A stretch of DNA of 64,000 nucleotides, taken from NCBI RefSeq assembly GCF_003473485.1, contig NC_053048.1, positions 37,568,755-37,632,754 on the forward strand. Direction: 5' to 3'. Both the position numbers and the translations under genes were made by a program. The DNA comes from Medicago truncatula. Its lineage: Eukaryota; Streptophyta; Magnoliopsida; Fabales; Fabaceae. Below are positions 23,752 to 35,397 of this stretch, piece after piece. The notes beneath the pieces are model-generated. The model worked only from the letters and a program-made list of their open reading frames with translations. It searched no databases and was not told where the DNA came from. How positions within the stretch are numbered: position 1 is the first letter of the stretch; every line of letters starts with the position of its first letter.

Positions 23752-26700
23752 ATGCAAACCTTGTTCTTGTTCTTGTCCTTTTTGTTTATCATCTTCTTAG
23801 AAGGATCTCATTCTCATAACCATTTTATCTTTCTCAACAACAATAGAAGAATCCTTCATGAACCATTTGTGCCATTGAACTCTCTCCCTCCATCTGAACC
23901 ACCACCACCCCTTCATTCTCCACCTTCAACCAAAAACCCCAACCACCCATTTTCCACCACTATTCCCACAGATAACAACCCAACTCAAGATCAAAACCAA
24001 AACCAAAACCAAAACCAAAACCCAAACCAAGACCCAAACCAAAACCAATCACCATTTTTCCCAAACTACCCTCTTGCACCACCCCCACCACCACCTTCAC
24101 TACTTGAATTTGCTTCATTTCCTGCTAACATCTCCTCCCTAATTCTTCCTCACACCCCCCAACCAACTACTCACTCTTCTAACAAACTCCTCCCTATAGC
24201 ACTCTCCGCTACTGCCGTCGCAGTCGTCGCTGTAACCATCTCCGTCTTTCTTTACTTCCGACGACGTCTCCGTAACCGTCGTACTTCCACCGGCGACAAG
24301 ACTCTAAGATCCGACAGCACCGTTGAGCTTTTCTCGCGCAATGCCGAACCTGTCGGAGGAAACACCTCCGATTTTCTTTACCTCGGCACCGTTGTAAACT
24401 CGCGTGGAATAGACGAAACTCCTCCTTCTCGCGGCGGTGCTTTGGTTTATCGTAAACTTGAATCTCCGGAGCTCCGGCCTCTTCCACCGTTAGCGCGGCT
24501 TCCCGAACCTCCATCACCGCCGCGGCGTGGCGACAACTACTCCGACGAGGAAGATGAGGAGTTTTACTCGCCGAGAGGCTCTTCTCTTGGTGGACGAGAA
24601 AGCTCCGGTGGTACCGAATCATCTTCCCGGCGAGCATTCTCCGCCGTTGTCGTTAACAGAAGCAATAAATCAAGCTCAATTTCATGTTCTTCTTCTTCTT
24701 TTGGCTCGCCGGAGCAGTCTCATTCGAGGAGTCTCTCACCGCCGGCGAGTTCTAGTCCCCGGAGAACACAACAAAAGTCACCAGAAACCTCACCAAGTCA
24801 CAACCAACACGTGGAATATCGTTCTTCTTCTTCATCGTTCTCTTCATCACGCTCAACACCAGAGAGAGACTTTGATGAAGAGAAAGAAAATGCTTCTTTA
24901 TCCACAAATGTACATGCATCATTAGAAGAGAGATTCATGGTTAAAAATGAAAATGCTTCTTTATCAGACCAAGCACAAAGACTATCTAATGTTTCATCTT
25001 CAGCTTTTTCTCTTCCTTCTTCACCTGAGAAAATGACGAAGATGATGTATCAAGGTTTTGATCAGTCTCCAAGAATGTCAAGTGTTTCTGACGGTTCAAA
25101 GCTACCTGGTATGTCATCGGTGCCTCTGTCACCAGCCCTACTTTCCTCACCGGAAACCGAAAGAGGAGGGTTTAGCTGCAATTCAAACCAATGGGGAACA
25201 TTTTCTTCACAGAGGAAGCATTGGGAGATTCCGGTTATATCGAAGCAGACTGCTTCTCCACCACCGCCGCCTCCTCCTCTGCCGCAGCAGCGACAGAGGA
25301 GACATTGGGAAATGTCTAGAAGTTCGGCGATTGTTTATCAACCTCGGTCAAATTTGAGGCCGCCGGAGTTAGCACCTCCTTCGAGGCCTTTTGTGTTGCA
25401 GAATCAAATGACAAATGAGAGTGTGGGGGAAACTGAAGAGAGTTCGAAACCGAAATTGAAGCCACTGCATTGGGATAAAGTGAGAACCAGCTCTGAGAGG
25501 GAAATGGTGTGGGATCAGATGAATTCTATGTCTTTTAAGTAAGATTTATAATTCTCATTAATTAATAGTTTTGCCTATCTTTTATGTTGATTACTTTCTT
25601 TTAGCCTTTTTGGTGTATCTTAGATAATTTGGTGTTTTTCATACTAATTTTGATATAAATCTTTGTCTGTATGCTTCATCATTGTGGTTATAAGTTGTGA
25701 CTTGTGAGGGATACTTAAGCTCTTGTTTGGGTAAACAGATTAACTCCCTTTGTCGTAAGCTATTCCCATAAGCTCAAATAGGCCGGTAAATTGTCAATTC
25801 TTGTGTATATTACTATGTGCTGCAATTGGTGTTCTTGAACTAAATAAATTGAATTGTGTTGGTTGCAGATTGAATGAGGAAATGATTGAGACATTGTTTG
25901 TAGTGAAAACAGCAAACCAAAAACCCAAGGATGCTGCTCCACGATCTGTTCTTCCCCTGCCAAATCAGGAGGGCAGAGTACTTGATCCAAAGAAGTCTCA
26001 AAATATTGCAATCTTGCTCAAGGCTCTTAATGTCACAATAGAAGGAGTGTGTGAAGCACTTTTAGAAGGTATTTTCTCATTCCTGCATTAGGATTATGGC
26101 TTTCATTTTCTGTAGTTATTGAGTAGGCACCTAGTTAAATTGTAATCCTTGCTCATAAGGTACGGTGATTAACTGTCTTCAAATATTTACCTTGGAGACT
26201 GGTAATGCAACTAAATTTACCTTTCCTCAGGTAGTAGTGATACACTTGGAGCAGAGCTTCTTGAAAGCTTGTTAAAAATGGCACCAAGCAAGGAAGAAGA
26301 GCGTAAATTGAAGGAACATAAAGATGACTCACCGACCAAGCTTGATGTTGCTGAGAAATTTTTGAAGGCATTGCTTGATATACCTTTTGCATTTAAAAGG
26401 GTCGAAGCAATGCTTTACATGGTCAATTTTCAATCTGAAGTAGGCTATCTTAGAAAATCATTTCAAACTCTAGAGGTAGTTTCTAAACCTTTCAATTGTT
26501 TATTCATAATCATTTGTTGAAGATAAGTAGAATCTAATATTGTCCAATCTCTTGTATTATTAAATCGGCGCCTTTTCAGGTTGCGTGTGAAGAGCTACGA
26601 TATTGTAGAATGTTCTTGAAGCTTCTAGAAGCTGTACTTAAAACTGGGAACCGCATGAATATTGGAACAAATCGCGGTGATGCGGAGGCTTTCAAACTTG

Positions 26701-27386
26701 ATACACTTCTCAAGTTGGCTGATGTCAAAGGAGCAGATGGGAAAACCACTCTACTACATTTTGTCGTACAGGAAATTATTAGAACCGAAGGCGTTCGTCT
26801 CTCGGGTACTAATCAAACTACAAGCTCTACTTTGACAGAAGATGTCAAGTGTCGGAGGCTTGGCCTACAAGTTGTTTCTAATCTGAGTTCAGACCTATCA
26901 AATGTAAAGAGAGCTGCTACTATGGATTCCGAAGTTCTCAGCAGTGATGTCTTAAAACTTTCCAAAGGAACTACAAACTTAGCAGAGGTCGTGCAGTTAA
27001 TCGAAAAGGCGGGATTTGATGAAAGCAGTCAGAAATTTACAGAATCAATGAACAACTTCATTAGAATGGCTGAGGAGGAAATTGTGAAAATTCAAGCATA
27101 CGAAAGTGTTGTTTTGACCCTTGTGAAAGAGACTACAGAATATTTTCATGGGAACTTGGCAAAGGAAGAAGCTCATCCATTCAGAATCTTCTTGGCTGTA
27201 AGAGATTTTTTAGCTGTTCTTGACAGGGTCTGCAAAGAAGTTGGTATGGTAAACGAGCGAACTACGGTTAGTTCAGCTAATAAATTCCCTGTTCCGGTTA
27301 ATCCAATGCTTCCACAACCACTTCCTGGATTACATGGAAGGAAAGATTGTAGTAACTCTTCAGATGATGAATTTTCATCACCTTAG
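23752..27386 (+). CDS. FH1: Class I formin, AtFH1-like, membrane-anchored actin nucleator
   Basis: Exons are 23752-25538, 25869-26068, 26231-26475 and 26580-27386, giving 1012 aa (AtFH1 about 1051). The ATG at 23752 is chosen because [18 protein letters not shown] is a clear signal peptide; the open frame upstream lacks an ATG. An extracytoplasmic Pro-rich region with a Gln-Asn repeat (about 80-105) follows, then a membrane segment at about 161-180 ([20 protein letters not shown]) with a basic RRRLRNRR stop-transfer. After a Ser-rich linker and short polyproline FH1 tracts (PPPPPPPLP) comes the FH2 domain from [10 protein letters not shown] to about residue 970. It contains [21 protein letters not shown], the actin-binding core. 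Class I formins nucleate and cap actin at the plasma membrane and contact the cell wall. Intron positions within FH2 agree in phase. Confidence 0.93.
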
Positions 27387-28116
27387 CTAAAAGATTTCTG
27401 TTTATGTAGATTATGTTATGTAGAGAAAAAGAGAGAGTAGAATATGTATTGTATGATGTTGTTATAGTAGCTTGTAAATAGAGATTTTCAATTAGAGAGA
27501 ACCTTTGCTTTCAATTAAACTTAAAAAAAAAACATATTTCAGCTACAATGCTGTTTTTGTATAAAAATGTAATCTGCATTAATTATTTGATTAGTCCCAT
27601 ACATTAGATTATATTCCTTGTGGAATAGTACTTGCGTAGGTTTAAGATGAAGTAAGCTTTTTGTCCCCATTGAAAAACTCATTTGTGTATGATACACAAA
27701 AAGTTTCACTTGTGCATTCTAAATGCCACTGTTTGGATCGACAGTTGGAGGTAAAAAGTGAATTTTGGTATGGTGTACAAATTTAGCATTTCTGCATGCT
27801 AAATGCCACCTTTGGTACAAGATTTTGTCATTCAAAATAGAAAATAGACACAATCTTTCATTTCGAGGAGGATGCAATTGTTTTCTATTTACAGTGCAAG
27901 GGGCTCGAGGTTTTTGTTCGAGGCTAACCTCGTGATAAAATGGGACCAACCATTCTATTTATTATTCAATCATATAATAAATGTTGGTCAAAGTTCTTTT
28001 TCTGACAAAGTTGCTCAAATCATATGTATTTGGCACCTTAGCCTTGGAAGACTCAAATGAATGAGTGGTATGAAATCCATTATAATCCACTTTTGTTTAG
28101 CGGCCATTAGATAAAA
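27387..28116. other. Formin 3' UTR and spacer
   Basis: The 3' UTR probably ends near 27510-27525 (CAATTAAACTT then an A run). The rest shows no coding signal. Confidence 0.5.
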
Positions 28117-28286
28117 GAGTAGTCTTATATGAACAACATGAGACAACTTAATTTTTTTCCTTTTTCTTTTTATTGATCAAAAACAATGAAGAGAGAAAAG
28201 GAAGAGGGGGAATAAGATAATGTAAGTATGAGAGAGAAAGTTGTCAAAAAGTTGGGAGAAAGTGTTTTGTACAAATATCATTTCTC
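28117..28286. mobile_element. Mutator-like MITE, 170 bp
   Basis: A perfect 9-bp target duplication TAGATAAAA lies at 28108-28116 and 28287-28295. It ends GTACAAATATCATTTCTC, as does 59613-59796, with the same GAGAGAAAGTTGTC interior. More diverged relatives lie at about 13260-13395, 49515-49690 and 57945-58087. Confidence 0.85.
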
Positions 28287-28316
28287 TAGATAAAAATCGT
28301 CTTGTACTATATACTA

Positions 28317-28597
28317 CTCCTTCCGTTTCAAAATGAGTGTCGCTTTAGTCAATTTCGAACAGATTTAAGAATAGAATGAAATAATTATTAGATATAACAC
28401 TTTTACTAAATTGTCTTGTTTTATATGAAAAAGACAAACTTAGAGTTACACTGAAAATTGTGTGAGAAAAAAGTTGGAGTATTTATTGAAGGTAAAGTTG
28501 AAAGAAAAAAATAAAAGTTGTATTGAAAATGTAAAATGATATTCATTTTAAAATAATTTTTTTTGCTAAAGCGACACTCATTTTAAAACGGAAGGAG
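28317..28597. mobile_element. Stowaway-like MITE, 281 bp
   Basis: Terminal inverted repeats CTCCTTCCGTTTCAAAATGA and CTCCTTCCGTTTTAAAATGA extend to GTGTCGCTTTAG. A TA target lies on each side. It sits 30 bp from the preceding Mutator-like MITE. Confidence 0.88.
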
Positions 28598-28849
28598 TAT
28601 AAGCTTTTTTTCTTCGTAAAGTCACATCATATTTCATCTAAATTAATTGTGTGATTTTTTTTAATTTAATGGTGAAAACTAATTTATGAATTATGTAAGA
28701 TTTTTCTCATTTATGCACTGAACAATTGACATATAAAATTAATTTTTGGGAACTTTATCTTGAAAATTGTGCATTCAACACATTGAAATAACAAAAAGTA
28801 ACATTTTATATCTAAATTTCATGAATCTTTTCTAATTTTGAATCCTTAA

Positions 28850-29236
28850 CAAGTGCCCTAAGAGTATCCACAATGGAGACCCTCAAATTGAAGGTATTAA
28901 GCAGGTCCTACTTGTACACATCACTTTTTTATTATCTCATAATAACAATACCTAATAGGTACTCGGTCACTCCAATGGAGATCTTCTAACATAAAGTTTA
29001 AATGGGTCTCACCACTAACTCTTAATAATTTAAATTCCACCACTAACATATTATTTTAATAAAAAAGTGTATGGGGACCACTTAAAGATGGAATCTTAAG
29101 TTAGACGGAGTCTTAAGTTAGACCCCATGTATTAGAAGACCCCCAAATTTTTTTCCCACAATGGGAATACCTATTAGATACTAGGTCTTAAATAGTGAAA
29201 ACCTAACCGTTGTAGATACTTTAAGGACACTTGTTA
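28850..29236. repeat. Inverted-repeat element with TATCCACAATGG ends
   Basis: The left arm is CCTTAACAAGTGCCCTAAGAG and the inverse right arm ACTTTAAGGACACTTGTTAA. Inside, ATCCACAATGGAG and CCGTTGTAGATAC also pair. A relative with CATCCATAATAGGGGAGTC lies in the UGT-e intron (54725-55060). Confidence 0.6.
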
Positions 29237-30564
29237 ACGACACCCTTAATTTTTTATATCCATCATTCTTTCAAAAATACTCACTAGACTTTTTTCATGT
29301 TTCCAATATTTTACTCCCTAAATTTTGGCCTGACACATTTTGAGTTAAGCCGTACATTAACTTCAACGGCTATCGTTTTGTATGGCCCATCTATTTATCT
29401 TTTCCCTCATTGTTGCAACCAAATTTCCAATGGTGGATAATATGAAATCCAAAATTTTGCAAAGGTTAGATAAGTCAATGCAACAAGTTGATCTTCAGGT
29501 TCCACAATTGAAAACATTTGTTTAAGCTCTATGTGATGAGAAATTACTACTTCCAAAATTTTAATACATATAATTAGTCCTTGCAATTTCTTACTTGTAG
29601 AGAAATTAACACCTAAGTGAATACAATAATCGTAGAATTAATCTCTCTGGTATGGTTAAAACATGTTATACTAGATTGTAGAAACATGTTAAAATAAGTA
29701 CTCTAACATATTGCATAAACCTTGAGTATGAGCATCATAAGGATCACAAAGTATGTAGTTAACGTACCTCTTACCCTGTAACAATAGAAGTTGATTGAAG
29801 GACTAACTTCAATGGCGTGTTTTAATTCGAAAGATGTATTTGCAATCACAAAATTGAGAAACCGAAATGCCTGAGGATATGAATTTCTTGTTCTTTTTGC
29901 ACTATCAGTGCACACAATTCTATACCATTGATTTATGATTCAATTTCTAATGTAGGACTCTAACCTCAAATAATTTGTAAAACTTGTCATCTTATAATGA
30001 CATGGAACAGCAAGCCTTTAGCTAAACTGCATGTAAATAACGATCCAGATTAAGACTTCAACTAACAATATCCAAAAACACTTTTGTATTACTTGAATTG
30101 TTTATTTATTATACACTTAACAATTGCGGCACACACTATCGATATTGATGTTATGTTTTGGACAAAATTTATTGATTTTTTCACGTAATCATCAAAATTG
30201 GTACACTCAATGACTTTCTGAAGAAATTAACATAATATGAGTCAAGAAGTACTATTTGAACGCCTAGATTTCCTCATGCTACTAACAAATGCACATCTCT
30301 ATGGTCACAACTCACAAAGCTGCTTGATAACGGTTTAGTTACATAAATCATATTAATATCAGTAGAAGTAGAACACTAAAATCAGGTTCATATATATGTT
30401 TCCTAATGCTAGTAGAAATATATGGCAAACTTGTGCCCTCAAATTCAATAACTGGACATCAGAATTATTATATAAGAACACGTGTTTTTAGCTTCTGCTC
30501 ATATAATTGAAGTCCAAAGGTACACATTTTAATTAGTTTACCAGCTAATTGCTGTTTCTCTTCT
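29237..30564. other. Spacer downstream of the thioesterase, no gene seen
   Basis: AT-rich, with no convincing coding frame or clear element ends. It probably contains the 3' UTR of the minus-strand thioesterase in its last few hundred bases. Confidence 0.5.
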
Positions 30565-33363
30565 TTATGTTCTGAAGAATTCATTCAAGTTGTCAGCATC
30601 TATACGCTCTAATATACGGCGCGCTTCTTCTTCTGTTGCCGGTACTACATTTCGAAGTTTAAATCCATTTTTCATAGCCTTTGCCTCTGGTCGTACAGTG
30701 AAAGTAAAATGGAAAGTATTTGATACCTGTGTTCAAACAATACACAAGAATAGACGAAGCTGAGAACAGTTTTCATTAACTAGAAATTTTCATATCAAGA
30801 GCAGCCATCAAGCTAATGAAATATCAGATGTCTAATTGGCAGATCAATTAGACTAACCTCGCTAGATCGCAGCTCAGGTCTTGTAACATGAGCAACAACT
30901 TCAACATTGATAAGTGGCTGATCTGGATCGTGAAGTTCAGTGTACAAAACGCAGGATTTGAGACGCAAGAAATCACCCACATCAACCTGTTTAGTAGTTA
31001 ATTTTATTTAAGACATACAGACAGGCGAATCAGATCCTCTCCCATGGTGCACCATACTTTTTTCAGTAAAAAGGGAAAAAACGGCATATAATACACAATC
31101 ATATAACAGTCAAATTTCGATATGTTTAAAAGAATGAAGAAAAGACTCACAGGTCTGAGAAAATCAACATGATCAACTTCTAGAAAGTAAGGAACTAATC
31201 CAGCAAAGGCATAAGCTGTTGAGAAAGCCAATTCAAACGCACGATTCATCAAGAAACCTCCAAATATTCGACCATGGATGTTCCTTTGCTGTGGATGGCA
31301 TATTAAGGAGTTCTCAAGGCTGGTATCCCTTAGAAGAATGCTGTCTCGGTCGGCTAAGGCTGGCATGTCACAGAAAATTCTACCCTCGGCCAATAGGTCT
31401 TTAAGTTTCTTTTCTTCCTCATTCTCATGGTCTTTCTTTTCTCCTCCTCTTTTCCTTTTTTTCAAATTGTTCCTTGCTTCGGCTTGTTCAAAAAGAAGTT
31501 TTTCGCGAGCAGTTTCTGGCGAAAGTCGATTCACTGGAGCAGCCTTCCCAGTTTTTGAGTCTCGAGCGACAAATATGAAGTTGGCTGTTAGTACTACCGA
31601 GTCTGAATCACTGCCCTCTACATGAGTTACAATGACACATAAGTTGTTGACCAAGAGTGACTTAATATTTTAGACTGTGCAACACTAACAATTCAAATTG
31701 AAGGCGTGTCTGGTGTCCGAAGCCGACAGGACACCGACAAATGTGATACTTTCAATTATTTCGATTTTATTTCAATTTTCTTAGATGATTATTGGAGTTA
31801 ATGTGTCAGTATTGTGGCCATGTCTGTGTTAGTGCATTATAGATTGATAATAAAATAATGAATATCTATTGATAATGCCATTCATGAAGGGCACTATTCT
31901 GTCCTGAGAGGAAAAGAGAAATTGAGAAACTAAACTAGTTTTAAGTTTGGACATGTACATTACTGAAATTGTAAGAGTTATGTGTGAGGCTGCGAGCCCT
32001 AAGAAATGTACCTTGTTTGGATTGAGTAACCTCGAGTTGAATTTCTATTGAGGAGCGCCCAACCCATATAACAGAACCAACTATTGTGAGATCAATGTTA
32101 ACACTAATTGGCTTCTTTAGTACAATCTTATCAACAGAAGCAGTGACAAGTATAAGTGGCCTTGTTGTGCTATCTTCATCAGAGCAGTGCTATTCCACAA
32201 ACATAAAGATAACATAGTAAAAAAATAGGTACATGAAATCTTTATCAAAGTTCACAGTGATCATGTAACATTCTGCTCCAAATAACAGTAAATTATTCAA
32301 GTACCATTCTGAAAATTAAGATGAAAGTTCATGTCAAGACTTCATGAAAATAAGGCATTGTTTGGATAAACAACTTAATTAAAGACTTGATAAGAGATCA
32401 TTTGAGCTGCAGATCGTAATGCTCCTAGAAAGGCATATTGCGAATATAGAGGAGTGAAAGTTCCCAACAACGAGTTGATCATACCCTTCTTTGAACCGTA
32501 CGAGCACATCCTCTGTAACCCCCCACCGTGCTTACGGCTCTATACCCCAACCCAACTAGCTCTGGCCCCCGGTCCTCCCTTTCTATTCCTCGGTAAGCGG
32601 ACCGTGGGAGCATGAGGGGGGGGGGGGGGGGGGGGGCGGTATCCGCTTTATAGCAGAAGTGCTTATCATATAAGTGCCTAAGTATAAGCTCTTTCTATGA
32701 CATAAAATAAAATTATGTTAAATTGTTTTCATATCAGCTTTAAGCTGTTTTTAAGCCATCCTACAGAGATTATGAAAAAAAGCTGAAAACAACTTATCAA
32801 ACTACATGTGACCTGCTAGGCTTCTACTTTTAACCTAGTTTGAAGTTCAATTTCATCACAATTTACATCCCCACTTAAACACATTATCATATTATAAGCC
32901 CTACCCACATATCAATTCACATATTAAAAATTGCAAAAAGAAAAAGGGAATTTTGACATGGCACCTTAACAGAAATGGTTCCAGCCAAAGCATCAAGATC
33001 TTCAAGCAACTTTCCAATCCTAACATCATTCCAAGGATCCCTATATTGTTCCCTAAGAACAAAATCAGAAGAAAAATTATACAGAATACTGGTTCTACTC
33101 TGTGAAGGGGTTCTAGTAACCAATTCACTTTGAGGAGGAGCATCTCTTGGTGGATCAAGAAGTCTCTCAAAGATTTTGCCCCTTGCTTCCCAAAGAGCAG
33201 TTGTCACCGGAGAATGAAACATCCCCGGCCATAAAGCGATGGGTTTCCGGTCACCAGAGCCGGTGACCGGAATAGGATTTTCGAATGTGGATGAAACAGG
33301 GATTGTTCCATTCACAGGAATTGTGATGGTGGTGTTGTTGGAAGGAGAAACATTCAAATCCAT
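30565..33363 (-). CDS. Acyl-CoA thioesterase, double hotdog (ACOT9-like)
   Basis: Exons on the minus strand are 33363-32965, 32189-32012, 31617-31151, 30986-30858 and 30726-30565, giving 444 aa with every phase closing. The enzyme hydrolyses acyl-CoA to free acid and CoA. The first hotdog unit covers about residues 90-225, with [19 protein letters not shown] and the strand [19 protein letters not shown]. The second covers about 295-425, with the helix [20 protein letters not shown] and the strand HVDFLRPV before VDVGDFLRL. Between them is a Lys/Arg/Glu-rich linker (about 243-272, [10 protein letters not shown]), which could be a coiled coil. No clear targeting peptide is visible, so location is open. 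In Arabidopsis a similar gene lies next to ZIP4 (from memory, AT5G48370). Intron 1 holds a mitochondrial DNA insert. Confidence 0.88.
32378..32640 (-). other. nad1: NUMT: mitochondrial nad1 exon with adjoining group II intron end
   Basis: On the minus strand, about 32435-32380 reads [13 protein letters not shown] followed by ISYQ, as in plant NAD1. Directly upstream lies GC-rich sequence with GAGCCGTAAGCACGG and GTGCTCGTACGGTTC, the look of group II intron domain V. That is where nad1 exon 2 follows trans-spliced intron 1. The piece interrupts a nuclear MITE: GTTTGGATAAACAACTTAATTAA precedes it and AAGTGCTTATCATATAAG follows. Confidence 0.72.
32616..32636. repeat. Run of 21 G
   Basis: Uninterrupted poly-G at the edge of the NUMT in thioesterase intron 1. 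Such a long G run is rare in plant nuclear DNA. Its length may be an assembly or replication artefact. Confidence 0.85.
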
Positions 33364-34352
33364 TGTTGTTCTAAATGATTCTAGTGTTTGTGTTGTGTGT
33401 GATTTTGTTTTTTAAGGAAATAGAAACGTAGAGTTTTGTGTCGTGTGGTGATGTTGCTCTTATTATTATTAGATCATCCATTCCACACAAACCTAACAGC
33501 TATTAATATGATGATGGGACAAATTTAGTTACTACTGTACTGTTCCTACTTTTATCCAATGAAAACATGACACATGTATAGTATATTTCAATTCAACTCT
33601 TAATAAGGTCAAAATTTTGAGTAGTTTGTTGTGAGAGTGCGTATTTGATATCACTGTATCCGACTACTCCATCCGGTCTCAAATGTAATCAAATTTTCAC
33701 TTTTTAGGTTAATTTAATAAAAGAGTAAATAGTCAATTTTTTTCCTGAAATTGTAAGTTTAATCAATTACTCCCCTGAAATTAACAAAACTTCAATTATC
33801 CCCCTGAAATTTCACAACGTTAGTCAATTTACCTCCTCCGTCAAATTTTTCTGTTAGTGAACATGACGTTTTGCAAATACCCCCTGAAGTTTTGCACTTA
33901 TGTGCAAAATGCCCCCCAAACTTAAAAATTTATATTATTTTTTTCTTAAAAACAAACAATTAATAGTTAAATATTAAAGCTAACTATTAATTTTGGAGTT
34001 TGGAAAAACTACATACATATATACATCAAAATAGGAAAAAATGTGTATTTTTAAAGTGACAATAATAGTTATTTCTAATAGACAAATTATTATTTTTAGA
34101 GGTTTATAAACAAATTAATAATCAGATTTAAATTTATATTTTCTCCTTCACCATCTTAGTCTTTTAACTCCTCCAACTCCTTCAACAATTTGCTCAAACC
34201 ATTTAAACTACACAACCCCCAATATTAATCCACAAATCATCCCATTATTGTAAAACTCAATCAATCAATCAATCATCGATCAAACTCTTAAAAAAATCTA
34301 ATCATCATCCATTAATAAAATAAAAATACTTAATCAGAGTATAAATTAAGGG
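33364..34352. other. Thioesterase promoter region and start of the duplicated block
   Basis: The minus-strand thioesterase promoter should lie in the first few hundred bases. From about 33458 the sequence (TTATTATTATTAGATCATCC, then TGTTCCTACTTTTATCCART) recurs at 38955-39330. About 33660-34240 is AT-rich repeat with 'ccccctgaaatt' motifs that the second block lacks. Confidence 0.7.
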
Positions 34353-34934
34353 TAGGCATGACAACAAAACCCGTGTCCATGAGTACCCGCTCAAACCAAC
34401 CCCGATTTGACGGGTTTTCTTCCGATTTGACTGGGTTTGGGTATGAGTTTGAGTTTTCCCTGATTTCAAAATACGGGTATGGGACGAGTAACGTGGATAT
34501 ATGTATCTACCCCGAACTCATGCCCAAACCTTACCCGAATGTAGAAAGGTCATATTTTTGTTTTTGTTTAGGTGGTTGATAATGATATGCCAAGTTATGT
34601 GGTTTGATAACTATCATGATATAAGAACTTTCATTGATAGTTAAAGGATCAACCAAATTATTCGATAAGGAAATGTTAAAATGAGTGTAAATTGTTGGAT
34701 AATGCATTACAACATTACCATTGAAGCTTAAAAAAACTCTTTTTTTACTAAAAAAAATTGATTCACTGCGGGGACGAGAATGAGGGGGGAATACCCGAAC
34801 CCATTGGGGACGGGGATGAGATTCAATTTCTCATCCCCGTTGAGTATTGTTAGGGTAACAAGTAAGTATATGGGAGTAGGGGATGGGGATGAGGAAGACA
34901 AAACTCGTCCCCGCCCGCCCCATTGCCATGCCTA
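34353..34934. mobile_element. Non-autonomous hAT-like element, 582 bp, with an empty site in the paralogue
   Basis: A perfect 8-bp target duplication ATTAAGGG lies at 34345-34352 and 34935-34942. The ends are TAGGCATGACAA and, inverse of the right end, TAGGCATGGCAATGGG. The duplicated block keeps AAATTAAGGTACGCAAATCC uninterrupted near 39827-39843. The interior is rich in GGGTACGGG-like words, as in 16607-17168. Confidence 0.92.
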
Positions 34935-35024
34935 ATTAAGGGACGCAAATCCTTCTCCAATCTAAAACAAAATAAAAATGATTAGACAACAAAAATAATA
35001 GACTTAATATTTTGTGAGTCAATG

Positions 35025-35397
35025 AGAAGGGAGGATCTAGACATTTGATACATTTGGGGCTAAAATAGTCCCTTAATGTATCAGAATTTTTAATTGTCCT
35101 TAATTGTATATTTTGTTAATCAAAATAGTTTATAACATTAAAATTTAAAATACTTCGTTAACATTGTCATATTAGTCCTTCAGTATACTTATTTATTATC
35201 ATTTTAGAGACTATTTTAACTAATAAAATTTAAAATCAGGGACTATTTTAAATTTATATTACATTGAGAGACTATTGTAACTATTCGTTATACATTCAGG
35301 GACCAAAATGACTATTATCCCTATTTATAATTAAGAAAATAGGAAAGTTGGATGTGCGGCTTTAGCCACACATAGTCATTGAATGGATCCTTCCCTG
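35025..35397. mobile_element. MITE overlapping the 3' end of UGT-b
   Basis: The direct repeat GTCAATG lies at 35018-35024 and 35398-35404. The inner ends AAGGGAGGATCTA and, inverse of the right end, AGGGAAGGATCCATTCA match. The UGT-c block reads straight through the site (TGTGAGTCAATGCACCACAT). The UGT-b stop codon lies inside the element. Confidence 0.78.

Noticed and set aside
24209-24925. Long open frames overlapping formin exon 1 on both strands
   Set aside because: Shadows of the biased Ser/Pro-rich coding sequence. They give no recognisable domain and conflict with the clear formin frame.
31219-31625. Plus-strand frames over thioesterase exon 3
   Set aside because: Antisense shadows of the hotdog-domain coding exon.
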